Numbered from the stretch's first letter, positions 1-5,546 are shown. The stretch: DNA of 5,546 nucleotides from an uncultured Oscillospiraceae bacterium (GCA_945876665.1 CAMCPC010000092.1:1-5546); one strand, 5' to 3'. Notes: generated by a model not told the origin, from the sequence alone. Numbers and translations are program-made.

Positions 1-704
1 ATCTTGTTGCTGCCGGAAAAACTGTAACAGAGAAGCAGATTGCTGAAATATGCAGGATGTTCCTTATGGGCGAGCAGGACAGCGCAAAGAAGAGAAGATA
101 TGAAGAAATTCTTGAAATGATAAATGAATTGCCTAAATACGGCAATGATATTGAAGAAATAGACAACTTTGCTCGTGATGTTGCTTATACATATACAAAG
201 GAATTGCAGAATTACAAAAATCCGCGCGGCGGTACTTATCAGGCAGGCTTGTATCCTGTATCTGCAAATGTTCCTCTTGGTGCGCAGACAGGCGCAACAC
301 CTGACGGCAGACTTGCATATACGCCTATTGCAGACGGCGTAGGCCCGCGTGGCGGTTATGATAAACTAGGCCCGACGGCTGCGGCAAACTCCGTTGCAAA
401 GCTTGACCACGGAATCGCATCAAATGGTACGCTTTATAATCAGAAATTTCACCCATCAGCACTCAGCGGACAGGAGGGACTTCAGAATTTTGCGTCATAT
501 ATCAGAGCGTTCTTTGATCAGAAGGGTATGCACATGCAGTTTAACGTTGTAAGCAAGGAAACACTTCTTGACGCTCAGAAGCACCCTGAAAATTATAAAT
601 CGCTTGTTGTTCGTGTTGCCGGCTACAGCGCATTGTTTACAACACTTTCGCGTTCATTGCAGGACGATATTATAAACAGAACAGAACAGGCATTTAACGC
701 ATAA
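1..704 (+). CDS. Glycyl radical enzyme, C-terminal part (5' end outside window)
   Basis: The frame is open from the left edge (first full codon at 3), so the gene starts upstream and the Met at 57 is internal; 233 residues remain of a family usually near 800. Seen: GATPDGR at about 451-fold-free position, residues 97-103 of the fragment, then a conserved NGTLYNQKFHP stretch, and the radical motif RVAGYSALF, whose Gly codon is GGC at 621-623, 26 residues before the C-terminus, as expected. Known for the family: the activase makes a backbone radical on this Gly, which passes to an active-site Cys that abstracts hydrogen from the substrate; the enzymes are cytosolic and oxygen-sensitive. The Cys loop and its Glu partner lie outside the window, so the substrate is undetermined. 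RVAGY rather than RVSGY, and the general wording, resemble the glycerol/propanediol dehydratase, choline lyase and hydroxyproline dehydratase branch more than pyruvate formate-lyase. An activase gene follows 11 bases downstream. Family call is firm; reaction is not. Confidence 0.95.
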   Translation, partial: LVAAGKTVTEKQIAEICRMFLMGEQDSAKKRRYEEILEMINELPKYGNDIEEIDNFARDVAYTYTKELQNYKNPRGGTYQAGLYPVSANVPLGAQTGATPDGRLAYTPIADGVGPRGGYDKLGPTAAANSVAKLDHGIASNGTLYNQKFHPSALSGQEGLQNFASYIRAFFDQKGMHMQFNVVSKETLLDAQKHPENYKSLVVRVAGYSALFTTLSRSLQDDIINRTEQAFNA

Positions 705-715
705 AGGAAAACATA

Positions 716-1507
716 ATGGAAAATTATATGGAAGCAAGGGGCAGAATATTCGACATACAGAAATATTCTATCCATGACGGACCCGGAATACGGACAATCA
801 TATTCCTCAAGGGCTGCGCTCTGCGATGCAGATGGTGCTGCAATCCTGAATCACAGGAATTTGATATACAGCCGATGATGTTTGAGGGCAAGAAAAAAAT
901 CATGGGTACAGATGTTACTGTTGCGGATATTATGCCCGTGATAAAACAGGACATATTCTACTATAACAGAAGCGGCGGCGGCGTAACGCTTTCGGGCGGC
1001 GAGGCACTTTTGCAGCCGAATTTTGCGCCGCATCTTCTGCACGCGTGCAAGGATTACGGCATAAATACGGCTATAGAAACAACCGGCTTTGCAAAGTGGG
1101 AGACAATAGAGAAATATCTGCCCTATCTTGACTATGTTCTTATGGATATAAAGCATATGAACAGTGCAAAGCATAAGGAATTTACAACTCAGCCCAATGA
1201 GCTGATACATGAAAATGCGCGGAAAATTGCGCAATCGGGCATGGTTAATCTTACAATACGTGTGCCTGTAATACCGACATTTAACGCTACTCCTGAAGAA
1301 ATTTATGATATAGCGATGTTTGCGGCATCACTGCCGGGAGTTGAAAGACTTCATTTATTGCCATACCACAGACTCGGACAGGGAAAATATGAGGGACTTG
1401 ACAGACCGTACGCAATGGACGGCATAGAGCTTATCCCAAATGATTATATGAAGGAACTATTGGAAGTGGCGAAAAAATCAGGATTGAAGTGTCAGATAGG
1501 CGGTTAA
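716..1507 (+). CDS. Glycyl radical enzyme activase (radical SAM), compact form
   Basis: A 263-residue radical-SAM enzyme that should use a [4Fe-4S] cluster to cleave S-adenosylmethionine and install the glycyl radical on the upstream gene's product. Seen: N-terminal HDGPGIRT (20-27); the cluster motif CxxxCxxC at C34, C38 and C41 (followed by C42 and NPES); SGGGVTLSGGE ending at E96, whose GGE binds the SAM amino group; IRVPVIPTFN in the SAM-binding barrel; and LLPYHRLGQGKYEGL near the end, typical of activases. Many relatives acting on non-PFL enzymes carry an inserted eight-Cys ferredoxin-like domain after NPES; here only about 40 Cys-free residues link C42 to SGGG, so that domain is absent. 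AAAGGAAA at 703-710 supports the ATG at 716; a second in-frame ATG at 728 is possible. The gene lies 11 bases after the radical enzyme, implying one transcript. The partner is inferred from adjacency. Confidence 0.95.
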   Translation: MENYMEARGRIFDIQKYSIHDGPGIRTIIFLKGCALRCRWCCNPESQEFDIQPMMFEGKKKIMGTDVTVADIMPVIKQDIFYYNRSGGGVTLSGGEALLQPNFAPHLLHACKDYGINTAIETTGFAKWETIEKYLPYLDYVLMDIKHMNSAKHKEFTTQPNELIHENARKIAQSGMVNLTIRVPVIPTFNATPEEIYDIAMFAASLPGVERLHLLPYHRLGQGKYEGLDRPYAMDGIELIPNDYMKELLEVAKKSGLKCQIGG

Positions 1508-1508
1508 T

Positions 1509-1952
1509 ATGAATATTGAAGTAATGAACAAAAGTCACATGGACAGGGTGCTTGAAATGTCGAGGGCATTTTATTCAAGCGATGCGCTTGACCACGAAGT
1601 GCCAATGGAAATAATATCCGACAATATAAATGTTGCTGTAAGTGATAATGATATACTGACAGGATATGTGTTCTGTGAGGGTGACGATATAGCAGGATTT
1701 TCCTATGTGACCCGATATTATGAAACCGAAGTTGGAGGCGTATGTACGCAGATTATTGACCTGTACGTTGATTCAAAATACAGGGGCAGGGGATTTGCAA
1801 CACAGTATTTTAATTTCCTGTTCGATAAATATTCTGATTCAAAACGTTTCAGACTTGAGGTTGTCAAGGATAACGAAAAAGCAATAAATGTCTATAAACG
1901 CATGGGATTTAAGGAAATACCCTACGGACAAATGGTTATAGATAAGATTTAA
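1509..1952 (+). CDS. GNAT-family N-acetyltransferase
   Basis: A 147-residue single-domain protein of the GNAT fold, which transfers an acetyl group from acetyl-CoA to an amine. Seen: the acetyl-CoA pyrophosphate loop R92-x-x-G95-x-A97, inside a beta-strand/loop/helix stretch (IIDLYVDSKYRGRGFA), and the C-terminal motif N122-E-K-A-I-N-V-Y129...M132-G133-F134 that typically closes the CoA pocket. The length matches a complete standalone GNAT. The start codon is one base after the activase stop, with a weak AGGCGG site (1498-1503) inside the end of the activase gene, so translation is probably coupled to it. A perfect palindromic terminator begins at its stop codon, making it the last gene of the unit. 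Substrate is unknown: small-molecule, antibiotic, peptide or ribosomal-protein acetylation are all possible. Membership in the glycyl radical enzyme operon is inferred from spacing and does not prove a shared pathway. Confidence 0.9.
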   Translation: MNIEVMNKSHMDRVLEMSRAFYSSDALDHEVPMEIISDNINVAVSDNDILTGYVFCEGDDIAGFSYVTRYYETEVGGVCTQIIDLYVDSKYRGRGFATQYFNFLFDKYSDSKRFRLEVVKDNEKAINVYKRMGFKEIPYGQMVIDKI

Positions 1953-1982
1953 AAATAACGCTGAATTCAGCGTTATTTTTTT
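1951..1982 (+). terminator. Perfect palindromic intrinsic terminator
   Basis: Positions 1951-1965 and 1966-1980 are exact reverse complements (15 + 15 bases, centred on GAATTC). The natural hairpin is AATAACGCTG/CAGCGTTATT with an AATT loop, followed by a T run to 1982. It starts inside the stop codon of the acetyltransferase gene and ends the left-hand transcription unit. The A run on the left arm would be a U run on the opposite strand, so it could work both ways, though no - strand gene ends here. Confidence 0.9.
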
Positions 1983-1986
1983 GGAG

Positions 1987-2057
1987 GAAAATGTAAAATA
2001 TACTTGACATTTTCAACATATGTGCTATAATGAAAATGTAAAGCATGCTGTACATTT
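1987..2057. promoter_or_regulatory. Candidate operator array around the repressor gene promoter
   Basis: GAAAATGTAAA occurs twice as an exact 11-base direct repeat (1987-1997 and 2032-2042, 45 bases apart). An inverted copy, ACATTTTC, is at 2007-2014 and overlaps the -35 box; ACATATGT lies in the spacer at 2016-2023. Around the expected transcription start, 2034-2057 forms a 24-base palindrome broken by a single mismatched pair: AAATGTA, then AGCATGCT, then TACATTT. The symmetric words covering -35, spacer and start site are what a dimeric Cro/CI-type repressor would bind, and the first gene downstream encodes one, so autoregulation is the simple inference. Binding itself is not shown by sequence. 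Confidence 0.6.
2004..2031 (+). promoter_or_regulatory. Sigma-A promoter of the repressor/membrane-protein unit
   Basis: TTGACA at 2004-2009 and TATAAT at 2026-2031 both match the consensus exactly, separated by 16 bases, with a TGC extended -10 directly before TATAAT. Transcription should start near 2038, giving a leader of roughly 37 bases. Such a strong unaided promoter fits a gene that is held down by a repressor. Confidence 0.9.
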
Positions 2058-2061
2058 GATG

Positions 2062-2070
2062 AGAGGGTGA
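2062..2070 (+). promoter_or_regulatory. Ribosome binding site supporting a TTG start
   Basis: AGAGGGTGA lies six to seven bases before the TTG at 2075 and pairs well with the 16S rRNA tail apart from a missing base. No ATG or GTG in the same frame lies between the expected transcription start and 2075; the ATG at 2059 and GTG at 2067 are in other frames. TTG is therefore the likely start. Confidence 0.75.
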
Positions 2071-2074
2071 TTAT

Positions 2075-2272
2075 TTGGACAACAGGATTAAGGAATACAG
2101 AAAGCAAAACAAAATAACGCAGGATGAGTTGGCAAAGGCTGTTGATGTGACGCGTCAGACGATTATATCGTTGGAGAACGGTAAATATAATGCGTCATTG
2201 CAGCTTGCGCATAAAATCGCAAAATATTTCGGTGTTATGATTGAGGATTTATTTTTGTTTGAGGAGGAGTAA
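2075..2272 (+). CDS. Small Cro/CI-type (XRE) helix-turn-helix regulator
   Basis: A 65-residue DNA-binding protein consisting of essentially one HTH domain. Seen: [19 protein letters not shown] (5-23), where T15-Q-D-E-L-A begins the first HTH helix, and [14 protein letters not shown] (25-38), the recognition helix with the hallmark R27-Q28-T29-I30 and L33-E34-N35-G36. A third conserved part, L44-A-H-K-I-A-K-Y-F-G53 followed by I56-E-D-L-F60, completes the five-helix fold. There is no ligand or oligomerisation domain beyond that, as in the many short repressors of this type. It starts at TTG (see the ribosome binding site entry). It is four bases from a membrane-protein gene, and pairs of this kind recur in Firmicutes. 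The repeats around its promoter suggest it represses its own unit. What relieves repression is unknown. Confidence 0.95.
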   Translation: MDNRIKEYRKQNKITQDELAKAVDVTRQTIISLENGKYNASLQLAHKIAKYFGVMIEDLFLFEEE

Positions 2273-2275
2273 AAA

Positions 2276-2692
2276 ATGGAATTCAGAAAGAAATTAAAGG
2301 TTAGACTATATACGGCGATTGCGTATATAATAATCGGCGCGGTATTTATAGGACTAAGCTTTACAAGACTTGGTGCGAATGAAATGATTTCTTCGTTCGG
2401 AGCAGTATTTGCAGTAATGGGTATTGCAAGAATTGTACAGTATCTGAGAATAACGAAAGACGAGGAAAGTATTCATCAAAGGGAGATAGCCGAAACAGAC
2501 GAGAGAAATGTAATGATATGGACAAAGGCGAGAAGTCTGGCGTTTTCAATATACATACTTGCTGCGGCATTGGCAGTTGTTGTATTGTATTTGATGAATA
2601 TGAATTTTGCGGGCAAAATCGTCGCATATAATTTGTTTGGCTTTGTCGCTATATATTGGATTTGTTATTTTATCATAAGCAGAAAATATTAA
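2276..2692 (+). CDS. Four-helix membrane protein, function unknown
   Basis: I do not recognise a characterised family. The 138 residues show four hydrophobic segments, at about 11-29, 36-56, 87-107 and 113-134. The loop between the second and third (58-86) is charged and contains AETDERN (72-78), similar to the DER-type loop of uncharacterised integral membrane proteins such as those grouped as DUF2178; that grouping is a guess. The N-terminus is basic (RKKLKVR), with no cleavable signal peptide evident, so both ends are probably cytoplasmic. GAGGAGGAG at 2261-2269, inside the end of the regulator gene, is a strong ribosome binding site seven bases before the ATG. With only three bases between the genes, the two are surely co-transcribed. 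A sensor or anti-repressor role, or a regulated membrane target, would each fit the arrangement, but nothing in the sequence decides. Confidence 0.85.
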   Translation: MEFRKKLKVRLYTAIAYIIIGAVFIGLSFTRLGANEMISSFGAVFAVMGIARIVQYLRITKDEESIHQREIAETDERNVMIWTKARSLAFSIYILAAALAVVVLYLMNMNFAGKIVAYNLFGFVAIYWICYFIISRKY

Positions 2693-2731
2693 AAAACGGC
2701 TGTCGGTCGGTAAGACTGACAGCCGTTTGTA
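2691..2731. terminator. Shared bidirectional terminator between convergent units
   Basis: AAACGGCTGTC (2694-2704) pairs with GACAGCCGTTT (2718-2728); four inner pairs (2705-2708 with 2714-2717, one of them G-T) extend it to 15 pairs around a GGTAA loop. On the - strand the stem runs straight into TTTTTT, a good intrinsic terminator for argH. On the + strand only TTTG and mixed AT bases follow, so termination of the membrane-protein unit is probably weaker. The hairpin overlaps the membrane-protein stop codon and lies two bases from the argH stop. Confidence 0.88.
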
Positions 2732-2733
2732 TA

Positions 2734-4113
2734 TTACTGCTGATTAATAAAATCCTTTGCGTTTGAGATTGCCTTTTCAACAATTTCCTTTGCAGGTCCG
2801 CCGATAACCTTTCGGTCGTTTACACAGGTGTCCATGCTTATTGCGTTGTAAATATCATTATCAATAATATCGGAAAATTCCTTAAATTCGTCCATTGTCA
2901 AATCGTCAAGCGCCTTGTCGTGTTCGATTGAATAGAATACCATTCTGCCCACAACGGCATGTGCCTCACGGAACGGAAGTCCTTTCTTTACAAGATAGTC
3001 GGCAACATCGGTTGCGTTTGTAAATCCGCCTTTTGAGCCTTTGAGCATATTGTCCTTTTTAACCGTCATTGTGGCAATCATGTCGCAGAACACCGGCAGG
3101 CACAGCTTAACCGTATCGATTGCGTCAAAAATCGGCTCTTTGTCCTCTTGCATATCCTTGTTATATGCAAGGGGAATACCTTTCATTGTGGTAAGGAGTC
3201 CCATTAAATGACCGTATACGCGTCCTGTCTTGCCGCGTATAAGCTCGGCAACGTCGGGGTTTTTCTTCTGCGGCATTATTGATGAGCCTGTGGAGAAAGC
3301 ATCGTCCATTTCCACGAATGAAAATTCGTGGCTTGACCACAAAATAAGCTCCTCTGAAAAACGGCTAAGGTGCATCATAACGAGCGACAGACAGCTTGCA
3401 AGCTCAATAACAAAATCCCTGTCTGATACACCGTCAAGAGAGTTGAGGGTTACAGCATCAAATCCAAGCTGCTCCGCTACAAATTCTCTGTCAAGGGGAT
3501 ATGTTGTTCCTGCGAGTGCGCCGCTGCCAAGGGGCATAACGTTTGTACGCTTTCTGCAATCCTGCAAGCGTGACAGGTCGCGCTTGAACATCTCAAAATA
3601 CGCCATCAGATGATGTGCGAACGTGACAGGCTGCGCCTTTTGCAGATGTGTATATCCCGGCATAATCGTTTCTGTATGCTCTGACGCTAAATCAACAAGA
3701 GTGCGGAGCGTGTGTAAAAGCATTTCCTCAATTTCTGCTGTTTCGTCCATAAGATACATACGAATGTCGAGAGCAACCTGATCGTTGCGGCTTCTGCCTG
3801 TGTGCAGGCGCTTGCCGGCGTCGCCGATACGCTCTATGAGGATCTTTTCGATATTCATATGAATATCCTCTGCGTCTATTTCAAATTCAATTTTTCCGTT
3901 CTCAATGTCCTTTAAAATATTCTTCAATTCAGCAACGATTTTATCGCTGTCCTCTTTCGGGATAATATTCTGCTTGCCAAGCATGGTAGCGTGGGCAATA
4001 GAACCCTTTATATCCTGCTTGTACATACGCTTGTCAAAGCGTATTGATGAATTGAAATCGTCTACTTTTTTGTCGGTGCTTTTCTGAAAGCGGCCGCCCC
4101 ATAATTTTGCCAT
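2734..4113 (-). CDS. argH: Argininosuccinate lyase
   Basis: The 459-residue cytosolic enzyme cleaves argininosuccinate to arginine and fumarate, the last step of arginine synthesis; the family works as a homotetramer. Seen: the typical N-terminus [20 protein letters not shown] (104-114), a conserved substrate-binding block; [11 protein letters not shown] (152-162) holding the catalytic-region His155; and the fumarase/aspartase superfamily signature [11 protein letters not shown] (276-286), whose mobile loop carries the catalytic Ser. The length is that of a normal, intact family member. AAAGGA (reading the - strand, at 4123-4128) lies nine bases before the ATG. It follows argG by 66 bases in the same direction and is most likely transcribed with it, with a hairpin in the gap. 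I see no separate convincing promoter in the gap. Identification is secure. Confidence 0.98.
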   Translation of the reverse strand: MAKLWGGRFQKSTDKKVDDFNSSIRFDKRMYKQDIKGSIAHATMLGKQNIIPKEDSDKIVAELKNILKDIENGKIEFEIDAEDIHMNIEKILIERIGDAGKRLHTGRSRNDQVALDIRMYLMDETAEIEEMLLHTLRTLVDLASEHTETIMPGYTHLQKAQPVTFAHHLMAYFEMFKRDLSRLQDCRKRTNVMPLGSGALAGTTYPLDREFVAEQLGFDAVTLNSLDGVSDRDFVIELASCLSLVMMHLSRFSEELILWSSHEFSFVEMDDAFSTGSSIMPQKKNPDVAELIRGKTGRVYGHLMGLLTTMKGIPLAYNKDMQEDKEPIFDAIDTVKLCLPVFCDMIATMTVKKDNMLKGSKGGFTNATDVADYLVKKGLPFREAHAVVGRMVFYSIEHDKALDDLTMDEFKEFSDIIDNDIYNAISMDTCVNDRKVIGGPAKEIVEKAISNAKDFINQQ

Positions 4114-4140
4114 AGGTATAAATCCTTTCGTATAGTTTAA

Positions 4141-4163
4141 GAGGGTGCCGGTAAAGCACCCTC
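4141..4163 (-). terminator. Hairpin between argG and argH (possible attenuator or mRNA-end stabiliser)
   Basis: GAGGGTGC (4141-4148) and GCACCCTC (4156-4163) are perfect complements with a seven-base loop. In the argG-to-argH direction only TTAAAC follows, a poor U run, so termination should be partial at best. On the + strand ATTTATTTTAT follows, a better tail, yet no + strand gene ends here. The hairpin may lower argH relative to argG or protect the argG message end; this is inference. Confidence 0.6.
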
Positions 4164-4179
4164 ATTTATTTTATGTTAA

Positions 4180-5400
4180 TTATTTATCCAAGCCGTTCTT
4201 TTTCTTCATCATAGCGCGAACCTTCAGCGGAAGTCCGAACAGATTGATAAAGCCTTCGCTGTCCTTATGGCTATAAAGCTCGTGGCTGTCACCGAAGGAA
4301 GCTATATCTTCATTATAAAGTGAATACGGTGACTTTGCGCCGGCAGGAGTAACAGAGCCCTTGTAAAGCTTAAGTCTTACTTCACCTGTAACAGTTTCGT
4401 CCATTACGTCAAACATAGCTGACATTGACTCACGTAGCGGTGTGAACCATTTACCGTCATATACAAGCTCAGCGAACTTGATAGCACTCTGACGCTTGAA
4501 TGCCTGTGTGTCGCGGTCAAGGCAAAGGTATTCAAGCTCTTGAATAGCAGTATAAAGAATTGTACCGCCCGGAGTTTCATAAACACCTCTTGACTTCATA
4601 CCAACAAGTCTGTCCTCAACTATATCAGCGATACCTACGCCGTATGCGCCGCCAAGTCTGTTAAGCTCCTCAACAAGAGGTCTTGGGTCCATCTTCTTGC
4701 CGTCAAGCGAAACAGGCTCGCCCTTTTCAAAGCCGATTGTTATGTACTTTGGCTCATTTGGTGCCTTTTCGGGTGAAACACCAAGCTTTAGAAGACTGTC
4801 AAGCTGAGGCTCGTTTGCGGGGTCCTCAAGGTCCATACCTTCATGGCTGATGTGCCAGATGTTTCTGTCGCGTGAATAAAGATCTTTCTTTGTAACAGGG
4901 ATTTCAATGTTGTGAGCCTCTGCATAGTCAACAGCGTCCTCACGTGACTTAATATCCCATATTCTCCATGGAGCAATAATCTTAAGTGACGGGTCAAGAG
5001 CCTTTATACCAAGCTCAAAACGTACTTGGTCGTTACCCTTGCCTGTAGCGCCGTGACATATAGCAACTGCGCCTTCCTTGTGAGCAATCTCAACAAGCTT
5101 CTTTGCGATAATCGGTCTTGCGTGAGAAGTACCAAGAAGATACTTGCCCTCATATACCGCTCCGGCCTTTAAGGTAGGGAATATATAATCCTTTACGTAA
5201 TCATCTCTTAAATCAGCGATGTAAAGCTTAGAAGCGCCTGCTTTTTTAGCTCTTTCTTCAAGTCCGTCTGTTTCCTTGCCCTGTCCGACATCACCGCATA
5301 CTGCGATTACATCGTAATCGTAATTTTCCTTTAACCAGGGAATAATGATTGAAGTATCCAGTCCGCCTGAATAGGCAAGAACAACTTTTTCTTTTGCCAT
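4180..5400 (-). CDS. argG: Argininosuccinate synthase
   Basis: The enzyme joins citrulline and aspartate at the cost of ATP (to AMP and pyrophosphate), giving argininosuccinate for ArgH. Seen with the start at 5400 (406 residues, the usual length): [12 protein letters not shown] (6-17), the PP-loop that binds ATP; the second signature [13 protein letters not shown] (117-129), involved in ATP and citrulline/aspartate binding; [11 protein letters not shown] (175-185); and a C-terminal tail with the family-typical [11 protein letters not shown] (359-369). The frame stays open for 21 further codons to an upstream ATG at 5463, but that extension is not family-like, lies across the promoter, and the AGGAGG site fits only the ATG at 5400. 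It is the first gene of an argG-argH unit, diverging from the gene at the right edge. Likely arginine-responsive control is suggested by a palindrome on its promoter. Confidence 0.98.
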   Translation of the reverse strand: MAKEKVVLAYSGGLDTSIIIPWLKENYDYDVIAVCGDVGQGKETDGLEERAKKAGASKLYIADLRDDYVKDYIFPTLKAGAVYEGKYLLGTSHARPIIAKKLVEIAHKEGAVAICHGATGKGNDQVRFELGIKALDPSLKIIAPWRIWDIKSREDAVDYAEAHNIEIPVTKKDLYSRDRNIWHISHEGMDLEDPANEPQLDSLLKLGVSPEKAPNEPKYITIGFEKGEPVSLDGKKMDPRPLVEELNRLGGAYGVGIADIVEDRLVGMKSRGVYETPGGTILYTAIQELEYLCLDRDTQAFKRQSAIKFAELVYDGKWFTPLRESMSAMFDVMDETVTGEVRLKLYKGSVTPAGAKSPYSLYNEDIASFGDSHELYSHKDSEGFINLFGLPLKVRAMMKKKNGLDK

Positions 5401-5410
5401 AGTTGCAATT

Positions 5411-5416
5411 CCTCCT
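5411..5416 (-). promoter_or_regulatory. argG: Ribosome binding site fixing the argG start
   Basis: On the - strand this reads AGGAGG, ten bases before the ATG at 5400. It decides in favour of the 406-residue protein over the longer open frame beginning at 5463. Confidence 0.9.
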
Positions 5417-5445
5417 AAAATATTGTAAAATATATTTATTGTACT

Positions 5446-5460
5446 TTGTATATTATACAA
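5446..5460. promoter_or_regulatory. Palindrome on the argG -10 box, candidate ArgR site
   Basis: TTGTATA, one T, then TATACAA: a perfect 7-1-7 inverted repeat. It covers the argG -10 box, so a protein bound here would block RNA polymerase. Further TTGTA words at 5423-5427 and 5439-5443 lie on the same side. ArgR/AhrC boxes in bacteria are AT-rich palindromes of about this size with outer T-G/C-A contacts, so an arginine-repressor site is plausible, but the fit to the TGAAT-type consensus is loose. Some of the symmetry could be chance in AT-rich DNA. Confidence 0.5.
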
Positions 5461-5480
5461 CAAAACGTGTATATATTCAA
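5452..5480 (-). promoter_or_regulatory. Sigma-A promoter of argG-argH
   Basis: Reading the - strand, TTGAAT (5475-5480) is followed after 17 bases by a consensus TATAAT (5452-5457). Transcription should begin near 5445, leaving a leader of about 45 bases. That is too short for a T-box or other large riboswitch, so control is likely at initiation. Confidence 0.8.
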
Positions 5481-5517
5481 TAGCAAAAGTGACGAAAATA
5501 AAGGAGATATAACGAAA

Positions 5518-5546
5518 ATGATTATAATAGGTATAGACCCGGGTTA
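5518..5546 (+). CDS. ruvC: Probable RuvC Holliday-junction endonuclease, N-terminal fragment
   Basis: Only nine full codons are visible, reading MIIIGIDPG before the window ends, followed by TA of the next codon (Tyr if the frame continues). This is the usual opening of RuvC, the RNase H-fold nuclease that resolves Holliday junctions with RuvAB; Asp7 would be the first catalytic acidic residue. AAGGAG at 5501-5506 is a good ribosome binding site 11 bases upstream. The gene diverges from argG, with 117 bases between the two starts. A weak candidate promoter is TTGTAT (5446-5451) with TATATA (5470-5475), 18 bases apart, overlapping the argG promoter. Other RNase H-like or actin-like proteins can begin similarly, so the name rests on a short match. 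Confidence 0.75.

Noticed and set aside
851..1234. 127-codon open frame on the - strand inside the activase gene
   Set aside because: It lies entirely opposite a clearly conserved radical-SAM gene, its translation shows no recognisable domain, and its composition is that of an antisense shadow.
1987..2057. CRISPR-like or mobile-element end repeats
   Set aside because: There are only two direct copies of 11 bases plus partial inverted words, without regular spacers or a transposase; operator sites explain them better.
2361..2627. 88-codon - strand frame opposite the membrane-protein gene
   Set aside because: The + strand gene has a strong ribosome binding site, coupled position and coherent membrane topology; the opposite frame has no recognisable features.
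2075..2692. Toxin-antitoxin system
   Set aside because: The regulator is a plain Cro/CI-type protein and the second protein has four membrane segments with a long charged loop, unlike known small membrane toxins; nothing positively supports a toxin.
3230..3613. 127-codon open frame on the + strand inside argH
   Set aside because: It is antisense to the most conserved part of argH, including the signature loop, and has no independent support.
4788..4997. 69-codon - strand frame within argG in another frame
   Set aside because: It is fully contained in argG and shows no family features.
5400..5445. T-box or other riboswitch in the argG leader
   Set aside because: The predicted leader is only about 45 bases, with no stable stem and no terminator before the gene.

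Overview
The window looks like chromosome of a low- to moderate-GC anaerobic Firmicute, most likely a gut-type Clostridia member; the species cannot be named from this sequence. The pointers are a glycyl radical enzyme with its radical-SAM activase (an oxygen-sensitive pair), strong AGGAGG-type ribosome binding sites, AT-rich sigma-A promoters and an argG-argH gene order. No tRNA, rRNA, CRISPR array, insertion sequence or phage gene was seen, and no gene-free stretch exceeds about 120 bases.

Left block, + strand, 1-1952: the C-terminal part of a glycyl radical enzyme enters from outside the window. It is followed 11 bases later by its presumed activase and then, one base after the activase stop codon, by a small GNAT acetyltransferase. 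The block ends at a perfect 30-base palindromic terminator. The activase would place the radical on Gly of the RVAGY motif at the end of the first protein. The substrate cannot be read because the active-site Cys loop lies upstream; the sequence style is that of the glycerol/propanediol/choline lyase-type enzymes rather than of classical pyruvate formate-lyase.

Middle block, + strand, 1983-2731: a near-consensus promoter, wrapped in repeated GAAAATGT words and a near-perfect palindrome, drives a 65-residue Cro/CI-type repressor (TTG start) and a 138-residue four-helix membrane protein of unknown role. The layout suggests a small autoregulated two-gene unit. A long hairpin closes it and also terminates the opposing arg genes.

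Right block, - strand, 2734-5480: argG (argininosuccinate synthase) then argH (argininosuccinate lyase), the last two steps of arginine synthesis (citrulline + aspartate to argininosuccinate, then to arginine + fumarate). A hairpin lies between them. The argG promoter is readable, and a perfect 7-1-7 palindrome sits on its -10 box, a candidate ArgR site.

Right edge, + strand, 5518-5546: the first nine codons of a gene divergent from argG, read as ruvC.

Most of this is conventional housekeeping and metabolic content. The least explained parts are the repressor/membrane-protein unit with its operator array, and the compact activase with the acetyltransferase coupled to it. I found no convincing evidence of a new kind of biological system.
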